Shown: positions 53,474 to 64,000 of the stretch, one piece after another
Layout: each line of letters opens with the position of its first letter
Numbering within the stretch: position 1 is the stretch's first letter
From: Phytophthora hibernalis
Lineage: Eukaryota; Oomycota; Peronosporomycetes; Peronosporales; Peronosporaceae
Reading direction: 5' to 3'
Assembly: GCA_012656075.1 (NCBI GenBank)
Contig: JAAKBF010000390.1
Span: forward strand, 682,001-746,000
Length of the DNA stretch: 64,000 nucleotides
The notes under the pieces: model-generated
Seen by the model: only the letters and a program-made list of their open reading frames with translations
What the model was told of the DNA's origin: nothing
Database searches by the model: none
Program-made: the position numbers and the translations under genes

Positions 53474-55760
53474 ATGTCCACCAACCAGCGCCACGTGCTG
53501 CTGGCCGGCAGTACGCGCAGCGTCGCCCGCTGCCCATCAAGTCGCCGCTGGACGCCTTCAAGTCGCAGCTGGAGGCACAGCAGCCGCCCAAGGACCAAGT
53601 CGTGCAGCATCAGCAGCAAGAACAGGACGAACAGGAGCCGGAGCAGGCCCTGCCACAGTCCCAACCAGAGTGGCCAGAGCAGGAAGGAGTGGACGCCCAG
53701 GTGCTGTTCCAAGTGGAGCCTGCTGCCGTCAAGATCGGCCGAGAGATCGGCAAAGGAGCCTTCTCCGTCGTTTATGCAGGCGACTACCGAGGCCGCCACG
53801 TCGCCGTCAAGTGTCAACCTAAGGACGCAGAGGGCAACATCCCAGCCTTTGTACTGCGTGAAGTGCAGGTGCTGCGTCAACTGCACCACCCGAGACTGCT
53901 GCAGTTCACTGGCGCGGCCGACAACGTCCGTGCCAAACAGGTCTGGATCCTTAGTGAGTACCTGAACAACGGAGATGTCGACCTACTGCTCAAGGCTATT
54001 CGCAGTGACAAGAAGCCACATGTCGGCTGGCACCGCATGGTGCGTATCGCGCTGGACGCGGCCCAGGGAATCGAGTTCTTGCAGGAGCGGCACATCGTGC
54101 ACCGTGACATCAAGTCCTCCAACATCCTGCTGGACGACCAGCACCGCGCCAAGCTCTGCGACTTCGGCTTCGCCGTTGAGATCAAACCCGTGGAAGTCGT
54201 GGCACACGCAGGAGCCGAGTCGGAGGCCAGCAAGCAGCGCCGCAAGTCGTACTGTGGTACGGACGCCTACATGGCACCGGAAATGTTCCTGGATGAGGAC
54301 TATGACCAAAGTGTCGACATTTTCAGCTTTGGTGTCGTCCTGATGGAGATGCTCTGCTGCCGTGTTGCCAACACCGACGGGTTCTTAGTGCGTCTCCCGC
54401 AGTACAAATTCCAAGTGCTGCTGCCAGAGTTTCGTGACGCGCTGCCGGCATCGTGTCCGCCAGCACTCGCGAGCCTCGCGGAAAAGTGCGTGTCCTTCGA
54501 GCCAAGCGAGCGCCCAAACATCGAGAATATTGTCCGCACGCTTACAGATGTCCTGAAGCATACCAGCAGTACGCACTGCGATGTCGTAGAGTTGGTTCAG
54601 TTCACACCTGATGAGCGGGAGCCACAGATCGAGGAGGACGATGATGCGTACTACGGCGAAAACGATGAGGACGATGATGAAGAAGAAGGTGATGATGACG
54701 AAGAGGAACACGAAGAGGAGGAAGGAGATGCGTGCAACACCTTGCAGGCGACTGGCCGCCACAATACTATGGACATGGAGTCTGACGAAGAAGAGCGAGA
54801 TGTGCACTCGCAGGTTGTCAAAGACCCTTTCTTGGACGAGGACAGCATCGACAGTGTTGTTTTAGCGCAGCCCGCCTCGCCAGCTCCTTACCACGAAGGC
54901 TTGATCCTTAAACGCAACCGTCGCGGTAAGCGCTCATGGGATGAGAAGTGGTTCATAGTAGACCACGACCAACTTCATTACACGGATGTCCCGCCGCGCT
55001 GGAAGCAGCAACAACTGAAGAACCCAGAGTGGCGCTGCAAGCTTCCGCCTATTTCGTCGCTGTCACTGCATGAGTGTCGCATCTGGAAGACGATGGAGAT
55101 GCCGGAACTGCGGTTTAACGTGATTGACAGCAATTGGAAGATTAAGCGCGAACTACAGGCGGCATCTAAACGCGAGCTCGAGCTATGGATGGAGCTCATT
55201 AATCAGGGCATCGACTATGCTAACGAGCTGCATGCGCGCGAACACGACTTGCCGAACAACAGTACAACAGGAACAAGCGCTAGCAGCAGCAACACGAGCC
55301 GCCCTAGTCGCAGCAAGACAAGTAAGCAGCGATCTCAGAGTCAGGATATGTCCAAGCCGCAGGGACTGAGACCAAAGGCGAAGTCAGATGCAGCAGCCCC
55401 AAAGAAGACCAGGCGCCGGAGTAGTGTGACAAAGATCGACCAGCCGCCCGAGTTGCCAGAGACAGAGGAGGACCGCGCTGATGAAGTCTACCTCTGGCTA
55501 AAGCATATCGGGTACCAGAGATATACACCGATGCTCAAGGCGAAGGGTTTCGATTCACTTGACTTCATTCGCGAGGTGCGTTGAATTTTTTAATATCGCA
55601 ACCGGGACGCCTTACCTGACGCTAACCATGCGTGTGCTTGTTCTTGTTGCAGACTGGAATTGAGATGGAAGATTTAAACTTCGTGGGCATCAAGGAGCCC
55701 GTGGCACGCAAGGCGATCCGGTCAGCGGCTCGGACACTGCGCGGAGATGAGGATGATTGA
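53474..55760 (+). CDS. TKL-type protein kinase with PH and SAM domains
   Basis: Start MSTNQRHVLLAG at 53474, then a one-base indel near 53508 into the main frame (YAQRRPLPIKSPLDAFKSQ). Kinase domain: IGKGAFSVVYAG glycine loop, VAVKCQ lysine, IVHRDIKSSNILL, DFGFAVE, GTDAYMAPE; all catalytic residues present. An acidic Glu/Asp tract follows, then a PH domain (HEGLILKRNRRGKRSWDEKWFIVD to ELWMELINQGIDY), a Ser/Arg-rich linker, and a C-terminal SAM domain (DEVYLWLKHIGYQRYTPMLKAKGF) split by an intron at 55576-55652. The last exon ends RGDEDD. PH suggests phosphoinositide membrane recruitment, SAM oligomerisation; the kinase most resembles MLK/CTR1-type TKLs. Target unknown. Confidence 0.88.
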
Positions 55761-56106
55761 TTTAGCGGACGAGTTAGGGTGTCTGGTGGCCTCATGCATG
55801 CAGCGTATTCTCGTGAGGCCTGTTCCGCAATGATTTTTCTAATATAAGTATGCAAACACCTCGTTATTCTCCATACTTCATTTTTTCATCCATACCTAGC
55901 GCTGTCGTCGCTCCGAGTGAGCTCTACAAATTGAAAAAGTTGCCACACTTGCGTCCTAGCCCTCGTTCCTGAGCAACAAGCAACGCCCAGCCTACCTAAT
56001 ATCAGAGCAAATAAAAGCCGAGACAGAAAAGCAAGTGCGTGCATACCGAGAAGCTAGCACCAGACTAGCCTTGCCTGTCGTCTTGGCCACATGAACAAAG
56101 ACCATC
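55761..56106. other. Convergent 3' intergenic region
   Basis: 346 bp between the stops of the TKL kinase and the RBR ligase. Contains AATAAAA near 56010 on the plus strand. Nothing else supported. Confidence 0.5.
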
Positions 56107-57735
56107 CTACACCAGCGGCGAGTTGGACGTCAGACCGTCCTCGACACCAGTGAGCAGGTTGCGCAGGAATGTCTCCGTCACGCGCGTATAGTTGATGATT
56201 TCTGAGCGGTTCATCTTGTCCAGCGGCATTTCCGAGAGGCCCGTCAGGTGCTCGGCGTTCTTCTCAAGTTCTCCTGTAGGTATTCGAACAGGTTCTTCTC
56301 CTTACCAGGTGGAAGGTAGTACCCAAAGACGTACGTGTACTTGAGCACTCGTCGGCACTCAATGAGCTGCTCCGTGGCTGCGTTCAGGAACTGCACGTCG
56401 ATCCACGACGAATCGCCGTGACTGGCCTGAAGCTCGATCATGCGCGTCTCGGTGCCTTCCGCATCCGCTGCGCAAACTTGCCAGCTTCCGAGTGGTTTGC
56501 GAAGCGCTGGTAGTAGTGGAGGTACCTGTCCAGCTCTGCCTTTGCCCGGGCCGCATCCGTATCGGCAGCCTCTCCATCCGCGTCATACCGGTTACATTTG
56601 TAGTAGCCGCCTGTCCCGGAGCCATGCTTCTCCCAGCCCTCCATGCAGATCCAGCAGAACTCGTAGTTGCAGCTTCGACACGTCATGTGATTGCAGCCCT
56701 GGTTCTTCTCGATGCGTACCGAGCATTTCGGGCACTTCTTCGTGTTGGCCAGGATCCAGTTGGCCGTCTCCGACTCGTTCTTGCACTTTTCCTGCCAGGC
56801 TGAAAGCTGCTCACAAGTAACAGGGGAGTGCGCCTCTTCACCACAGCGAAGGCAGAACACGCACCCACAAGTGCACGTGACCGAGGACAACCCGCCTGCG
56901 CTGGTGATGGCCTTACTACAGCCCGGGGACGGACACCACTTGACGCCCTTGTTAATGTCCACGAAGGACCGCAGCAGGTACCGCGAGTACTTGCGGTAGT
57001 CCTCTTGGTTCACGATCTTCTTGAAGATGACGTCACTCACCACCTCCTTGCAGCCATGTGCAGGACACGTCGTGGTCACGCAGATCGGTCCTTCCTGGAT
57101 CTTGAGCGACAGATAGGGTTTCCAGCAGTTAAGGCAGTACACATGGCCGCAGCCCATGCCAAAGACCTCCTGAGCCGGGTACTCGTCGCAGCAGATGTTG
57201 CAGTCCACCTAACAGCATAAACCCATCAGCGAGCATACCCTTATAAAACCGGTATCTTTCTGTACCCTACCTTGGCGCCTGTCGGAATGACGGCCAGCTT
57301 GTCAGCGAACGCGACTCCGGCCTCCTGCTGCGTCGTGACGGGGTCCGCGTAGTAGCCCTCGAACAGCTTCTCCTTGTTCCAGCCAAAGTGACGCAGCAAC
57401 ACGGACGCTACGGGCTCCGACGTCTCCAGCACCTGCGCGATCTCGCCAATGAGCGCGCGTTGCTCCTGTAGCAGCTCCGCCTCGTCGATCACGTGGTACA
57501 ACTGCTGTTTGTGACTGCCAGCGTGGCCCAGACCCGCGGGACTCAGACGCTTCTTCTTGGCGGCCGAACCGCTGCCTAATGGAGACGCGTGCTGCTTCTT
57601 GGGGTTGGGGGCGGCGTCCGACTGCTCCTCCTCCTCCGAGTACTGGTACTCGTCGTCCTCATCCTCCACGTCGCTGTAGTGGTACTCGTCGTCCGAGAGC
57701 GGGGACAGCGGGGCGTCGGCCAGGTGAGCGCTCAT
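56107..57735 (-). CDS. Ariadne-type RBR E3 ubiquitin ligase
   Basis: Exon 1 57271-57735, intron 57209-57270 (GTAGGG...TTAG), exon 2 downward from 57208. N terminus acidic (SDVEDEDDEYQYSEEEEQ) with a UBA-like helical segment (QVLETSEPVASVLLRHFGWNKEKL). RING1 CNICCDEYPAQEVFGMGCGHVYCLNC, IBR CSKAITSAGG...CGCVFCLRCGEEAH, and RING2 CPKCSVRIEKNQGCNHMTC with the catalytic Cys of GCNHM; then the C-terminal Ariadne region (RFANHSEAGKFA, LIECRRVLKYTYVFGYYLP). Frame shifts near 56445 and 56275. The Ariadne domain normally auto-inhibits until neddylated cullin binds. Final exon residues LTSNSPLV. About 520 residues, normal for HHARI. Confidence 0.9.
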
Positions 57736-58776
57736 GAGGAAGAGATCAAGGAGGGAGACAGCAAGGCGGCCTTTGAAAATGCGGAGAAGAAAAACAAGAA
57801 GATGGAGACTACCTCGCGAGAGTGACGGTAGTGACGCAGCACAGACTTGCAGCTGGGAATAGTGAAAGACAGCGACTTGGCGCATGGTCGACAACAACAT
57901 AGAGGTTGAAAACTATTAGAACTACGTAGTAGGTGAGGGCGAAAAATGTAAGCCATATTCAGTATCCATACAAGTTGCAAGAGACTCCAGGGTGCTGCCA
58001 AATACTTGGTAGGCATCTGAACGGATTTGGGTGCCTCGCCAATGAGCACCAAAAGACGCTCGACTTTCGGTTCGTCATACTGTACCATCACGGCGGGTGC
58101 ACTACAGAATCTGGTCTTCAGGCGCGCCAAGTCCGGCCTGCAGCCTCCAGTTCCAACACTGGGTTCGTTTGCGATTGCAGCTCTATCTCGCCGGCCGCGA
58201 CGACCTTATGCAGCATTAGCTTGCAGTGTTCGCGCACACAACGTCGCAAGTGATCTGATAATCTCTCACAGCCCCGTGCTTTAGTTAACGCAGCAGGAGC
58301 GCTATCAATAGTATCGCCGCCACGACCGTTTCCGAACGGTACTCGTTGGCGTTGAAGGCAACTTCAAGCGAGCTTTTAACAGCGAGCTCCTCCTCTTCGG
58401 CTGCGGCTTGCAAGGTTTGCATTGCCAGCACGATTTGCCTCCCACTGTAGCTGCTTGCAGCATGCAGCTAGCTCCCAAACGAGAGTTCAAGGCTTGCAAG
58501 TAAAACACTGCGCCGGGCGGTTTAGTGGGCTTCAAGGAGACCTTCAATTGTTTTACAAAGCGTGTTTTCGCCTGTCAGGGAGGGACGACGTGCTTTTATC
58601 ATCCACATTCCAACCTCAAAACGCACCGCGCATTTTGCACGTCGCCCAGCCGTTTATGACAAGCCCTAACCATCGCCAAGATCATCCTCCCTTTCCAGCA
58701 GCTCACTTTCCAATTTACCTCCAACAACGCTCATCCGCGGCCTCAACCACCACGACTTCCACCAGCCCGGACCGCC
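57736..58776. other. Divergent intergenic region (RBR ligase and mitochondrial carrier promoters)
   Basis: 1.04 kb. Minus-strand frame 57732-58130 and plus frames here have no recognisable character. 58600-58776 is C-rich with short leader features before the carrier ATG. Confidence 0.5.
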
Positions 58777-59823
58777 ATGGGAACTCCCAAACACCCCGCC
58801 TCCACGCGCAGCACCGGCCTCGAGTCCGTCGTGGCCGGCGTCGTGTCCGGCTGCGTCACGCGCTCGTGTACGTCGCCCCTGGACGTGCTGAAGATCGTGA
58901 TCCAAGTGAACGGACCCGTAGCCTCCTCCGTGTCCGCGCCCTCCACGCTCGTGGCCGCGCGCGCCGTCGCCGCGCAGTCCTCGGCGTCCTCCGCCATCGC
59001 GCGCACCGTGCGCGAGCTGTACGCGCTGGACGGCGTGCGCGCCTTCTGGCGGGGCAACAGCGCCGGCTGCTGCCGCCTCGGACCTTACGCGGGGCTCAAG
59101 TTCTACCTGTTCGACTCGCTGCAGGCGCGCTTCGCCGCGCGCGAGGGCCACGAAATCAGCAACTGGCAGCGCGCGCTGTGCGGTGCCACCGCCGGCCTCA
59201 TCGCCACCATGGGCACATACCCGCTCGAGGTGGTGCGCACGCGCATGATCTCACAGACGACGGCGCCTGCTGCGGCCCACAGCGAGATCCGCGGTGTGGT
59301 GCAGGGCGTGCAGCTCATTCTGCAACGCGAGGGACTGCGCGGTCTGTACCGTGGCGGCTGGTCGGGCGTGGCCGGCGCCATCCCGTTCGAAGGCGTGCAG
59401 TTCGGCTGCTACGAGTACTTGAAGCTGACAGCTATTCGCCATCAGTGGCCGGCCTACCGCTGGCCCGAGGGCAAGACAGAGATGGACGGCATCGACTACT
59501 TTGTGTGTGGCAGTGTGGCCGGGGCGCTCGCCCAGACCGTGGCGTACCCGTTCGACACAGTCAAGAAGCGTCTGCAGTCGCAGCAAGTGCACCTGAACGC
59601 GTCCAATGTGGGTCCGTTGCCGGCTGAAGGAGGCAGCGCCTCCACCCTGTACTACCGTGGCATGGTGGACTGCTTCCGCAAGGTCATCCGTGATGAAGGC
59701 CCGTTGGCGCTGTACCGCGGCACGGGCCCCAACCTGGCGCGCATCGTGCCGTACGCCGCCGTCATGTTCTCGACGTACGAGACGACCAAGAAGACGCTGC
59801 GCGTGCTGAGCGCGCGCGAGTGA
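58777..59823 (+). CDS. Mitochondrial carrier family protein (SLC25A19/TPC-like)
   Basis: 348 residues, single intact exon, ATG in a good context (CCGCCATGG). Three mitochondrial carrier repeats are marked by the signature P-x-D/E-x-x-K/R: SPLDVLKIVIQ, YPLEVVRTRMI and YPFDTVKKRLQ, each followed by the second-helix motif (FWRGNSAG, LYRGGWSG, LYRGTGPN). The third repeat (FDTVKKRLQ...YRGMVDCFRKVIRDEG) resembles thiamine pyrophosphate carriers, but substrate assignment needs contact-site alignment. Located in the mitochondrial inner membrane. Loop inserts rich in Ala/Ser (SAPSTLVAARAVAAQSSAS) follow the first signature. Confidence 0.9.
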   Translation: MGTPKHPASTRSTGLESVVAGVVSGCVTRSCTSPLDVLKIVIQVNGPVASSVSAPSTLVAARAVAAQSSASSAIARTVRELYALDGVRAFWRGNSAGCCRLGPYAGLKFYLFDSLQARFAAREGHEISNWQRALCGATAGLIATMGTYPLEVVRTRMISQTTAPAAAHSEIRGVVQGVQLILQREGLRGLYRGGWSGVAGAIPFEGVQFGCYEYLKLTAIRHQWPAYRWPEGKTEMDGIDYFVCGSVAGALAQTVAYPFDTVKKRLQSQQVHLNASNVGPLPAEGGSASTLYYRGMVDCFRKVIRDEGPLALYRGTGPNLARIVPYAAVMFSTYETTKKTLRVLSARE

Positions 59824-59987
59824 AGAGAGACGAGAAGCCCTCTTGATATTTATGAGTCTCAGTTAGTGACGCCTCTGTGACCAGTGAGCTGCATCCCGTG
59901 CCTGTATTTCTAGGGGAATTCCTATAACCAATAAGTAAACAGCAGCCTTGTCAATGGATTGACAGTGTGGACGTCTCTCGCATCGAT

Positions 59988-60584
59988 CTAGAATGGCGCG
60001 ATGCTGCGTGTCACCAAGTCCACATCCAGCGCCCTGTTGTCGCCGCTGATGCTGTAGAGACATCGAAATAGCAACGCGCAGTGGTCGCGAATGGTCTGCA
60101 GCACTTCAGCCGTCAGGGGTTTGAGCTCGCTCCCATATTCGCCCCTCAGAACCGACTGCAGTCGCGTCGCCATCCATTCGGGATGTCCTCCGTCCATTTG
60201 GCCGCAGAGCAGGCGGACGAAGTACGGAGCCTCGCCTCCTCGCTGCAGAATAGGCAGGAACTTGTCGGCGTCCAGTAGCAACAGATTGAGCTGCACGTAG
60301 CCTGTCAGCAGACTGTAGTAGTAGCCCGTGTAGCCCATGGCGCCGAATGGCTCGATGCCCCACGTCGTCGGGTCCAGCGAGTTGCCGGCTTCGTCCACCG
60401 GCGGCCGCTTGTCCGTCGCCGCGAACTCCTTCAGCGCATCTACCAGACAGCGAGCGAAATGCGCCACCTGCTTCTCCTGCGCCTCCGTCTTGTCGTAGCG
60501 ATAGCGTTCGTTCTCGACGGACGCGGACGCGTAGACGTCCCCCAGCGTCATCCACGGTAAACGGTGGGCTTGGTGCGTTGCCAT
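59988..60584 (-). CDS. Conserved-looking protein of unknown function
   Basis: I take the ATG at 60584 (MATHQAHRLPWMTLGDVY); an ATG at 60752 in the same frame would add a basic 56-residue extension. 198 residues, helical, with Tyr/Leu-rich centre (GAMGYTGYYYSLLTGYVQLNLLLLDADKFLPIL) and ordered C terminus (HCALLFRCLYSISGDNRALDVDLVTRSIAPF). No membrane segments or motifs that I know. The intact frame suggests a real gene, convergent with the carrier and 164 bp away. Confidence 0.6.
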   Translation of the reverse strand: MATHQAHRLPWMTLGDVYASASVENERYRYDKTEAQEKQVAHFARCLVDALKEFAATDKRPPVDEAGNSLDPTTWGIEPFGAMGYTGYYYSLLTGYVQLNLLLLDADKFLPILQRGGEAPYFVRLLCGQMDGGHPEWMATRLQSVLRGEYGSELKPLTAEVLQTIRDHCALLFRCLYSISGDNRALDVDLVTRSIAPF

Positions 60585-61326
60585 GCTGGCAAAAGCTGAT
60601 GTGGTGGTCACGTCAATGAGCCTGTCTCTCGAGCGGCATGATGGAGAGCTGCAAAGCTTTTGGCAGCTTTCTTTGGCAGCTACTTCTTGGCTGCCAGCGC
60701 GCTTATCTTCTTTACATGTTAGCTCGTCGAGCTCTCGGCCTCTTTTGTCCACTTGCTGGCAGCGGGTGATTACAGCGCGACAAGGGAGAGGTCCAAGGCT
60801 TTTCCGGTGCCCTCCGCATCACTGACGACCAGGTCTGCTGCCGCGTCTACTGCAACCTACAACACCGGACCTCCCCAGCCCATCGCCGCAATGCTTCGAC
60901 TCGAAGCATTCGACGAAGACGCATTCGCCTGCGGACAAGGGGACTGGAATTCCAACTCCAGTCTCCGATGATCTCTTCGGTCTCTGCAGCTTCATCTTGA
61001 CAGCTTCCACCTCCGTCAAATCCGCTCGGCACATGCAGAACCGGTTCCATTTCGATAGGATTTAACTTGAAGCCGCAACTTCGACAGGCCAAAGTCATTC
61101 TTACCATCGCATCCATCGCCAGCCTTCACTCCAAAGTGCAAGTGCTGCTTGGGTCTCCATTACCATGTATCGAGTGGCTGGCAGCCTCCTTCCATAAACG
61201 CCCCTCGCCCTCCAATAGGTACGTCGCGTGGGAGACCTTGCGTGCGTGGCCGGCCCTTCTACGAGCGATCCAACCCCGAGCGTCAGTTGCGAATCTGCCG
61301 GCCAGGACGCACATCGACCTCCAGCC
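60585..61326. other. Divergent intergenic region upstream of the ATP-grasp gene
   Basis: About 740 bp. Upstream ATG at 61228 is in frame with the ATP-grasp protein but would bury the myristoylation-type start, so I treat it as leader. No other element supported. Confidence 0.5.
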
Positions 61327-64000
61327 ATGGGGAACGCCGCCGCCAAAGACGCCTTCGTGCCGCCGCCTACAGAGACCGATGCGCCGCCGAAGGCCCCGTC
61401 CTTCCGCGTGCTGTCGGCCGATCAACGCGCCGTCACCTTCGACGAGCGCGTGCACCTGCGCGCGGGCGCCGAGGCGCGCGCCGACCGCGTGACGCTCGGC
61501 CTGGGCGCCATGTCGGACTTCCGGCCGCTGCAGCGCGCCGCCACGTTCGACCCGCGCCTGCGCTCGCAGAAGCAGCTGCTGTCGGCGTCCGACGTGCTGC
61601 ACCGCCGCTTCTTCAACGCGCGCGAGCGGCGCGTGAGCGCGACCGCCGAGCGCAACCTGTTCCGTATCGCCGAGGGCGACGCGGAGCGCCAGGAGGCCGT
61701 CGTGGTCGTGGACCCGTACTCCACGGGCATGACGCTGGCCCAGCAGGTGCTTGCGCGCGGCTACCTGTGCGTGTGCGTGTACTCGGACACGCTCGAGGTG
61801 ACACAGGAGCGCATCGCACACGTGCCCAAGGAGCTGGCGTCGCAGTATCTGGCCGTCATCTACCACGACGGAGAGCTGGAGCGCAAGGATGAGGCGCGCG
61901 CGCTGCAGGACACGGCGGACGCGCTGCGGCGCGTGGCCAACGTGGAGCTGCTCGGCGTCTTCGCCGGCGCGGAGACGGGCGTGCTGCTGGCCGACAAGCT
62001 GTCGGAGCACTTCAAGCTCACAACCAACGGCACGAGCGGCTCTGGCCGCGCGCCGCAACAAGTACCTCATGGGCGAGAAAGTGCGCGCGGCCGGCATCCG
62101 CGCCGTGGCTCAGGTGCAGGCCACCAAGTGGGCACAGGTCGAGACGTTCGTCCAGCAGCAGCTCGTGCCGCTGCTCAAGGGCGGAGACTTCAAGGTCATC
62201 GTGAAGCCCGTGGAGAGCGCCGGCAGTGACGACGTGACGCTGTGTCGCTCGATGGACGAGGTGCGCGCGGCCTTTGGCAGCATCCAGGGCAAGATCAACG
62301 GCCTGGGGCTCGAGAACCAGGCCACGCTGGTGCAGGAGTATCTGGACGGCACGGAGTACGTCGTGGACACGGTCAGTCGCAACGGCGTGCACAAGGTCGT
62401 GGCCGTGTGGGAGTACGACAAGCGCGCGGTGAACGACGCGCCATTCGTGTACTACGGCGTCTTGCTGCGCGCGGCTCCGGACGGTTCGCTGCTGGCCAAG
62501 GTGGCCGACTACGTGCTTCAGGTACTGGACGCTCTGGAAATCGTGCACGGCCCGGGCCACGCGGAGGTGAAGGTCGTGAGAGGCGAGCCGTGTCTAGTGG
62601 AGATCGGCTCCCGCTGTCACGGCGGATCTGGCTCGTATTTGCCTATTGTGATGCCATGCGTGGGCTACAACCACGTGGACGCTGCGTTGGACTCGTATCT
62701 GGACGCCGACGCGTTTGAGCGTCTGCCGGAGCGCCCGAAGGAGCTGAAGTCGCACGGTTGCGAGGCGATGCTGGTGTCGTACGAGACGGGCAAGCTTGCG
62801 GGTTACCCCGGTATGGAAGAGCTGGAAAAACTGCCGTCGACAGTGTCTACGATGTGGTTCACGCACGTTGGAGACGAGCTGAAGACCACCGTGGACATGT
62901 TCACGACGCCCGGCAGTATCATTATGGTCCACGAAGACAAAGAGCAGTTGGATCGCGACTACGCCCGCATCCGCGAGTTGGAACTCAAGGGGCTGTATGC
63001 GCTTGAGATTGAAGAGGAAGCGGTGGAGGAAGGATCTCGTGGCACTGTTGTGGTGGTGGACCCCTTCTCCACCGGTGCTGTGCTGGCTCACGAACTCATG
63101 GTCAGAGGCTACGAGTGCATTTGCGTGTACAGTGACCGACTGGAGAACATCGAGAGTGTTGCAAGTCTGGTGCCGGAAGGGCTGACGCTGGAGTTTGCTG
63201 CCACTGTCGCGTTTGAAGGGAACCTGGCACAGACTGTGAGCGCTATTCGCAAGGCTGCGAAGCAGGTCGCAGACAAGCAAAATAAGAAGAAACTGGTCGC
63301 AAAGGTCAGTCCTGCGGTGTGCGCTGTGTTTGCTGGAGCTGAGCTGGGCGTGAAGCTCTCCGATTCTCTGACGGATGCGCTGGGTCTGGACGGCAACATC
63401 ATGAAGCACTCGAACGCGCGGCGCGACAAGTACCTGATGGGCGAAACGCTGCGTTCGGCTGGAGTTCGAGCTGCCAAGCAGGTGAAGTCCACGACGTGGG
63501 CTGAGGCCGAGGCTTTTATTACTCAAGATCTTAAACCTGAGCCCTTCGAGGTGGTGCTCAAGCCGCTGGAAAGTGCGGGTACTGAAGATGTGGTGCTCTG
63601 CTTGTCATTGGAGGAAGCGAAGCGAACGTTTGAAGGCATCCTTGGCAAGATCAACGGCCTTGAATCCAGAACAACGCCGTGCTGCTGCAGGAGTACCTCG
63701 AGGGTGACGAATATGTGGTGGACACCGTCAGCCGCAATGGCGAACACAAGGTAACTGCGATTTGGAAGTACGACAAGCGTCGCGTCAACGACGCCGCGTT
63801 CGTGTACTTCGGATTGTCCTTGGTGCCTGCGGAGGGCATCGTGAACGACATGATCGACTACCAGTTCCAAGTGCTTGGTACGCATTGACTGTTGTGTATG
63901 CTTCTGATCGCTATTTTGCCATACTGACGTTGTTCTGCTCATTTTAATGCTGCAGACGCTCTGGGAATTCGCAACGGACCTGCACATGGAGAGGTTAAGT
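61327..64000 (+). CDS. Tandem ATP-grasp protein, probably N-myristoylated, 3' end outside window
   Basis: Starts MGNAAAKDAF at 61327; Gly2 and context fit N-myristoylation. Two repeats of the same module: a Rossmann-like front (VVVVDPYSTGMTLAQQVLARGY and VVVVDPFSTGAVLAHELMVRGY), then an ATP-grasp domain (RNKYLMGEKVRAAGI..., VIVKPVESAGSDDVTLC, EYLDGTEYVVDTVS, EVKVVRGEPCLVEIGSRCHGG; second copy RDKYLMGETLRSAGV, VVLKPLESAGTEDVVLC, EYLEGDEYVVDTVS). The fold joins a carboxylate to an amine or thiol using ATP; the layout resembles amino-acid ligases (carnosine-synthase or BacD-like) more than carbamoyl-phosphate synthase. Indels near 62042 and 63665. An intron is at 63878-63955 and the last exon is cut by the window end. 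Substrate unknown. Confidence 0.85.

Noticed and set aside
58422..59627. 401-codon plus-strand ORF
   Set aside because: It overlaps the mitochondrial carrier in another frame and is Arg-rich nonsense in the overlap.
61126..62097. 323-codon minus-strand ORF, and a similar one at 62594-63526
   Set aside because: Both are antisense to the ATP-grasp gene in very GC-rich codons; His/Val/Arg-rich composition typical of shadows.

Overview
This window is nuclear DNA of an oomycete, most likely a Phytophthora-like member of the Peronosporales. The evidence is an RxLR-dEER type secreted effector (4932-5410), compact genes with short GT-AG introns (often GTGCGT or GTGAGT donors), a kinase-PH-SAM fusion of the tyrosine-kinase-like group, and Ty3/Gypsy and PIF/Harbinger transposons of the kind that fill these genomes. 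I cannot name the species from sequence alone.

Layout. 1-9.9 kb is gene-dense: the 3' part of methylenetetrahydrofolate reductase, threonyl-tRNA synthetase, the RxLR candidate, a large membrane glycoprotein of unknown function, a DUF1295 membrane reductase-like gene (minus strand) and a MIF/tautomerase homologue. 10.17-19.12 kb is a young Ty3/Gypsy element (element A, minus strand) whose two 718-bp LTRs differ at only three positions, yet whose reverse transcriptase has substitutions at catalytic aspartates. 20.5-25.5 kb holds COG7 (Golgi tethering), a small unknown ORF and a CAMK-like pseudokinase. 25.77-42.33 kb is a nested structure: a PIF/Harbinger DNA transposon (17-bp terminal inverted repeats, TAA target duplication, Myb/SANT-like gene plus DDE transposase) whose Myb-like gene carries, inside an intron, a 13.9-kb chromodomain Ty3/Gypsy element (element B, minus strand, TTGA target duplication). 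Element B has two RNase H domains and a 3.5-kb ORF on the opposite strand. 42.5-44.1 kb holds an unrecognised, probably repeat-derived ORF pair. 44.3 kb has a tRNA-like sequence. 44.8-64 kb is gene-dense again: a damaged PPP-family phosphatase, a SNF2/BRM-type remodeller, mitochondrial ribosomal protein S29/DAP3, a calcineurin-B-like EF-hand protein, the TKL-PH-SAM kinase, an Ariadne-type RBR ubiquitin ligase, a mitochondrial carrier, an unknown conserved-looking protein, and the 5' part of a tandem ATP-grasp protein.

The genes are unrelated housekeeping and signalling genes with no operon logic. Transposons A and B account for the two gene-poor intervals. Nearly every long coding region contains one or more one-base indels that break an otherwise clean family match (about one per kilobase of coding sequence). 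I read most of these as consensus or assembly errors rather than pseudogenes, so frameshifts in individual genes, including the RxLR candidate, should be treated with caution. The most interesting object is element B: dual RNase H, a chromodomain, a convergent antisense ORF with a candidate intron and a SUMO-interaction-like motif, and a strong excess of the hexamer ACCGAG/CTCGGT along its whole length.
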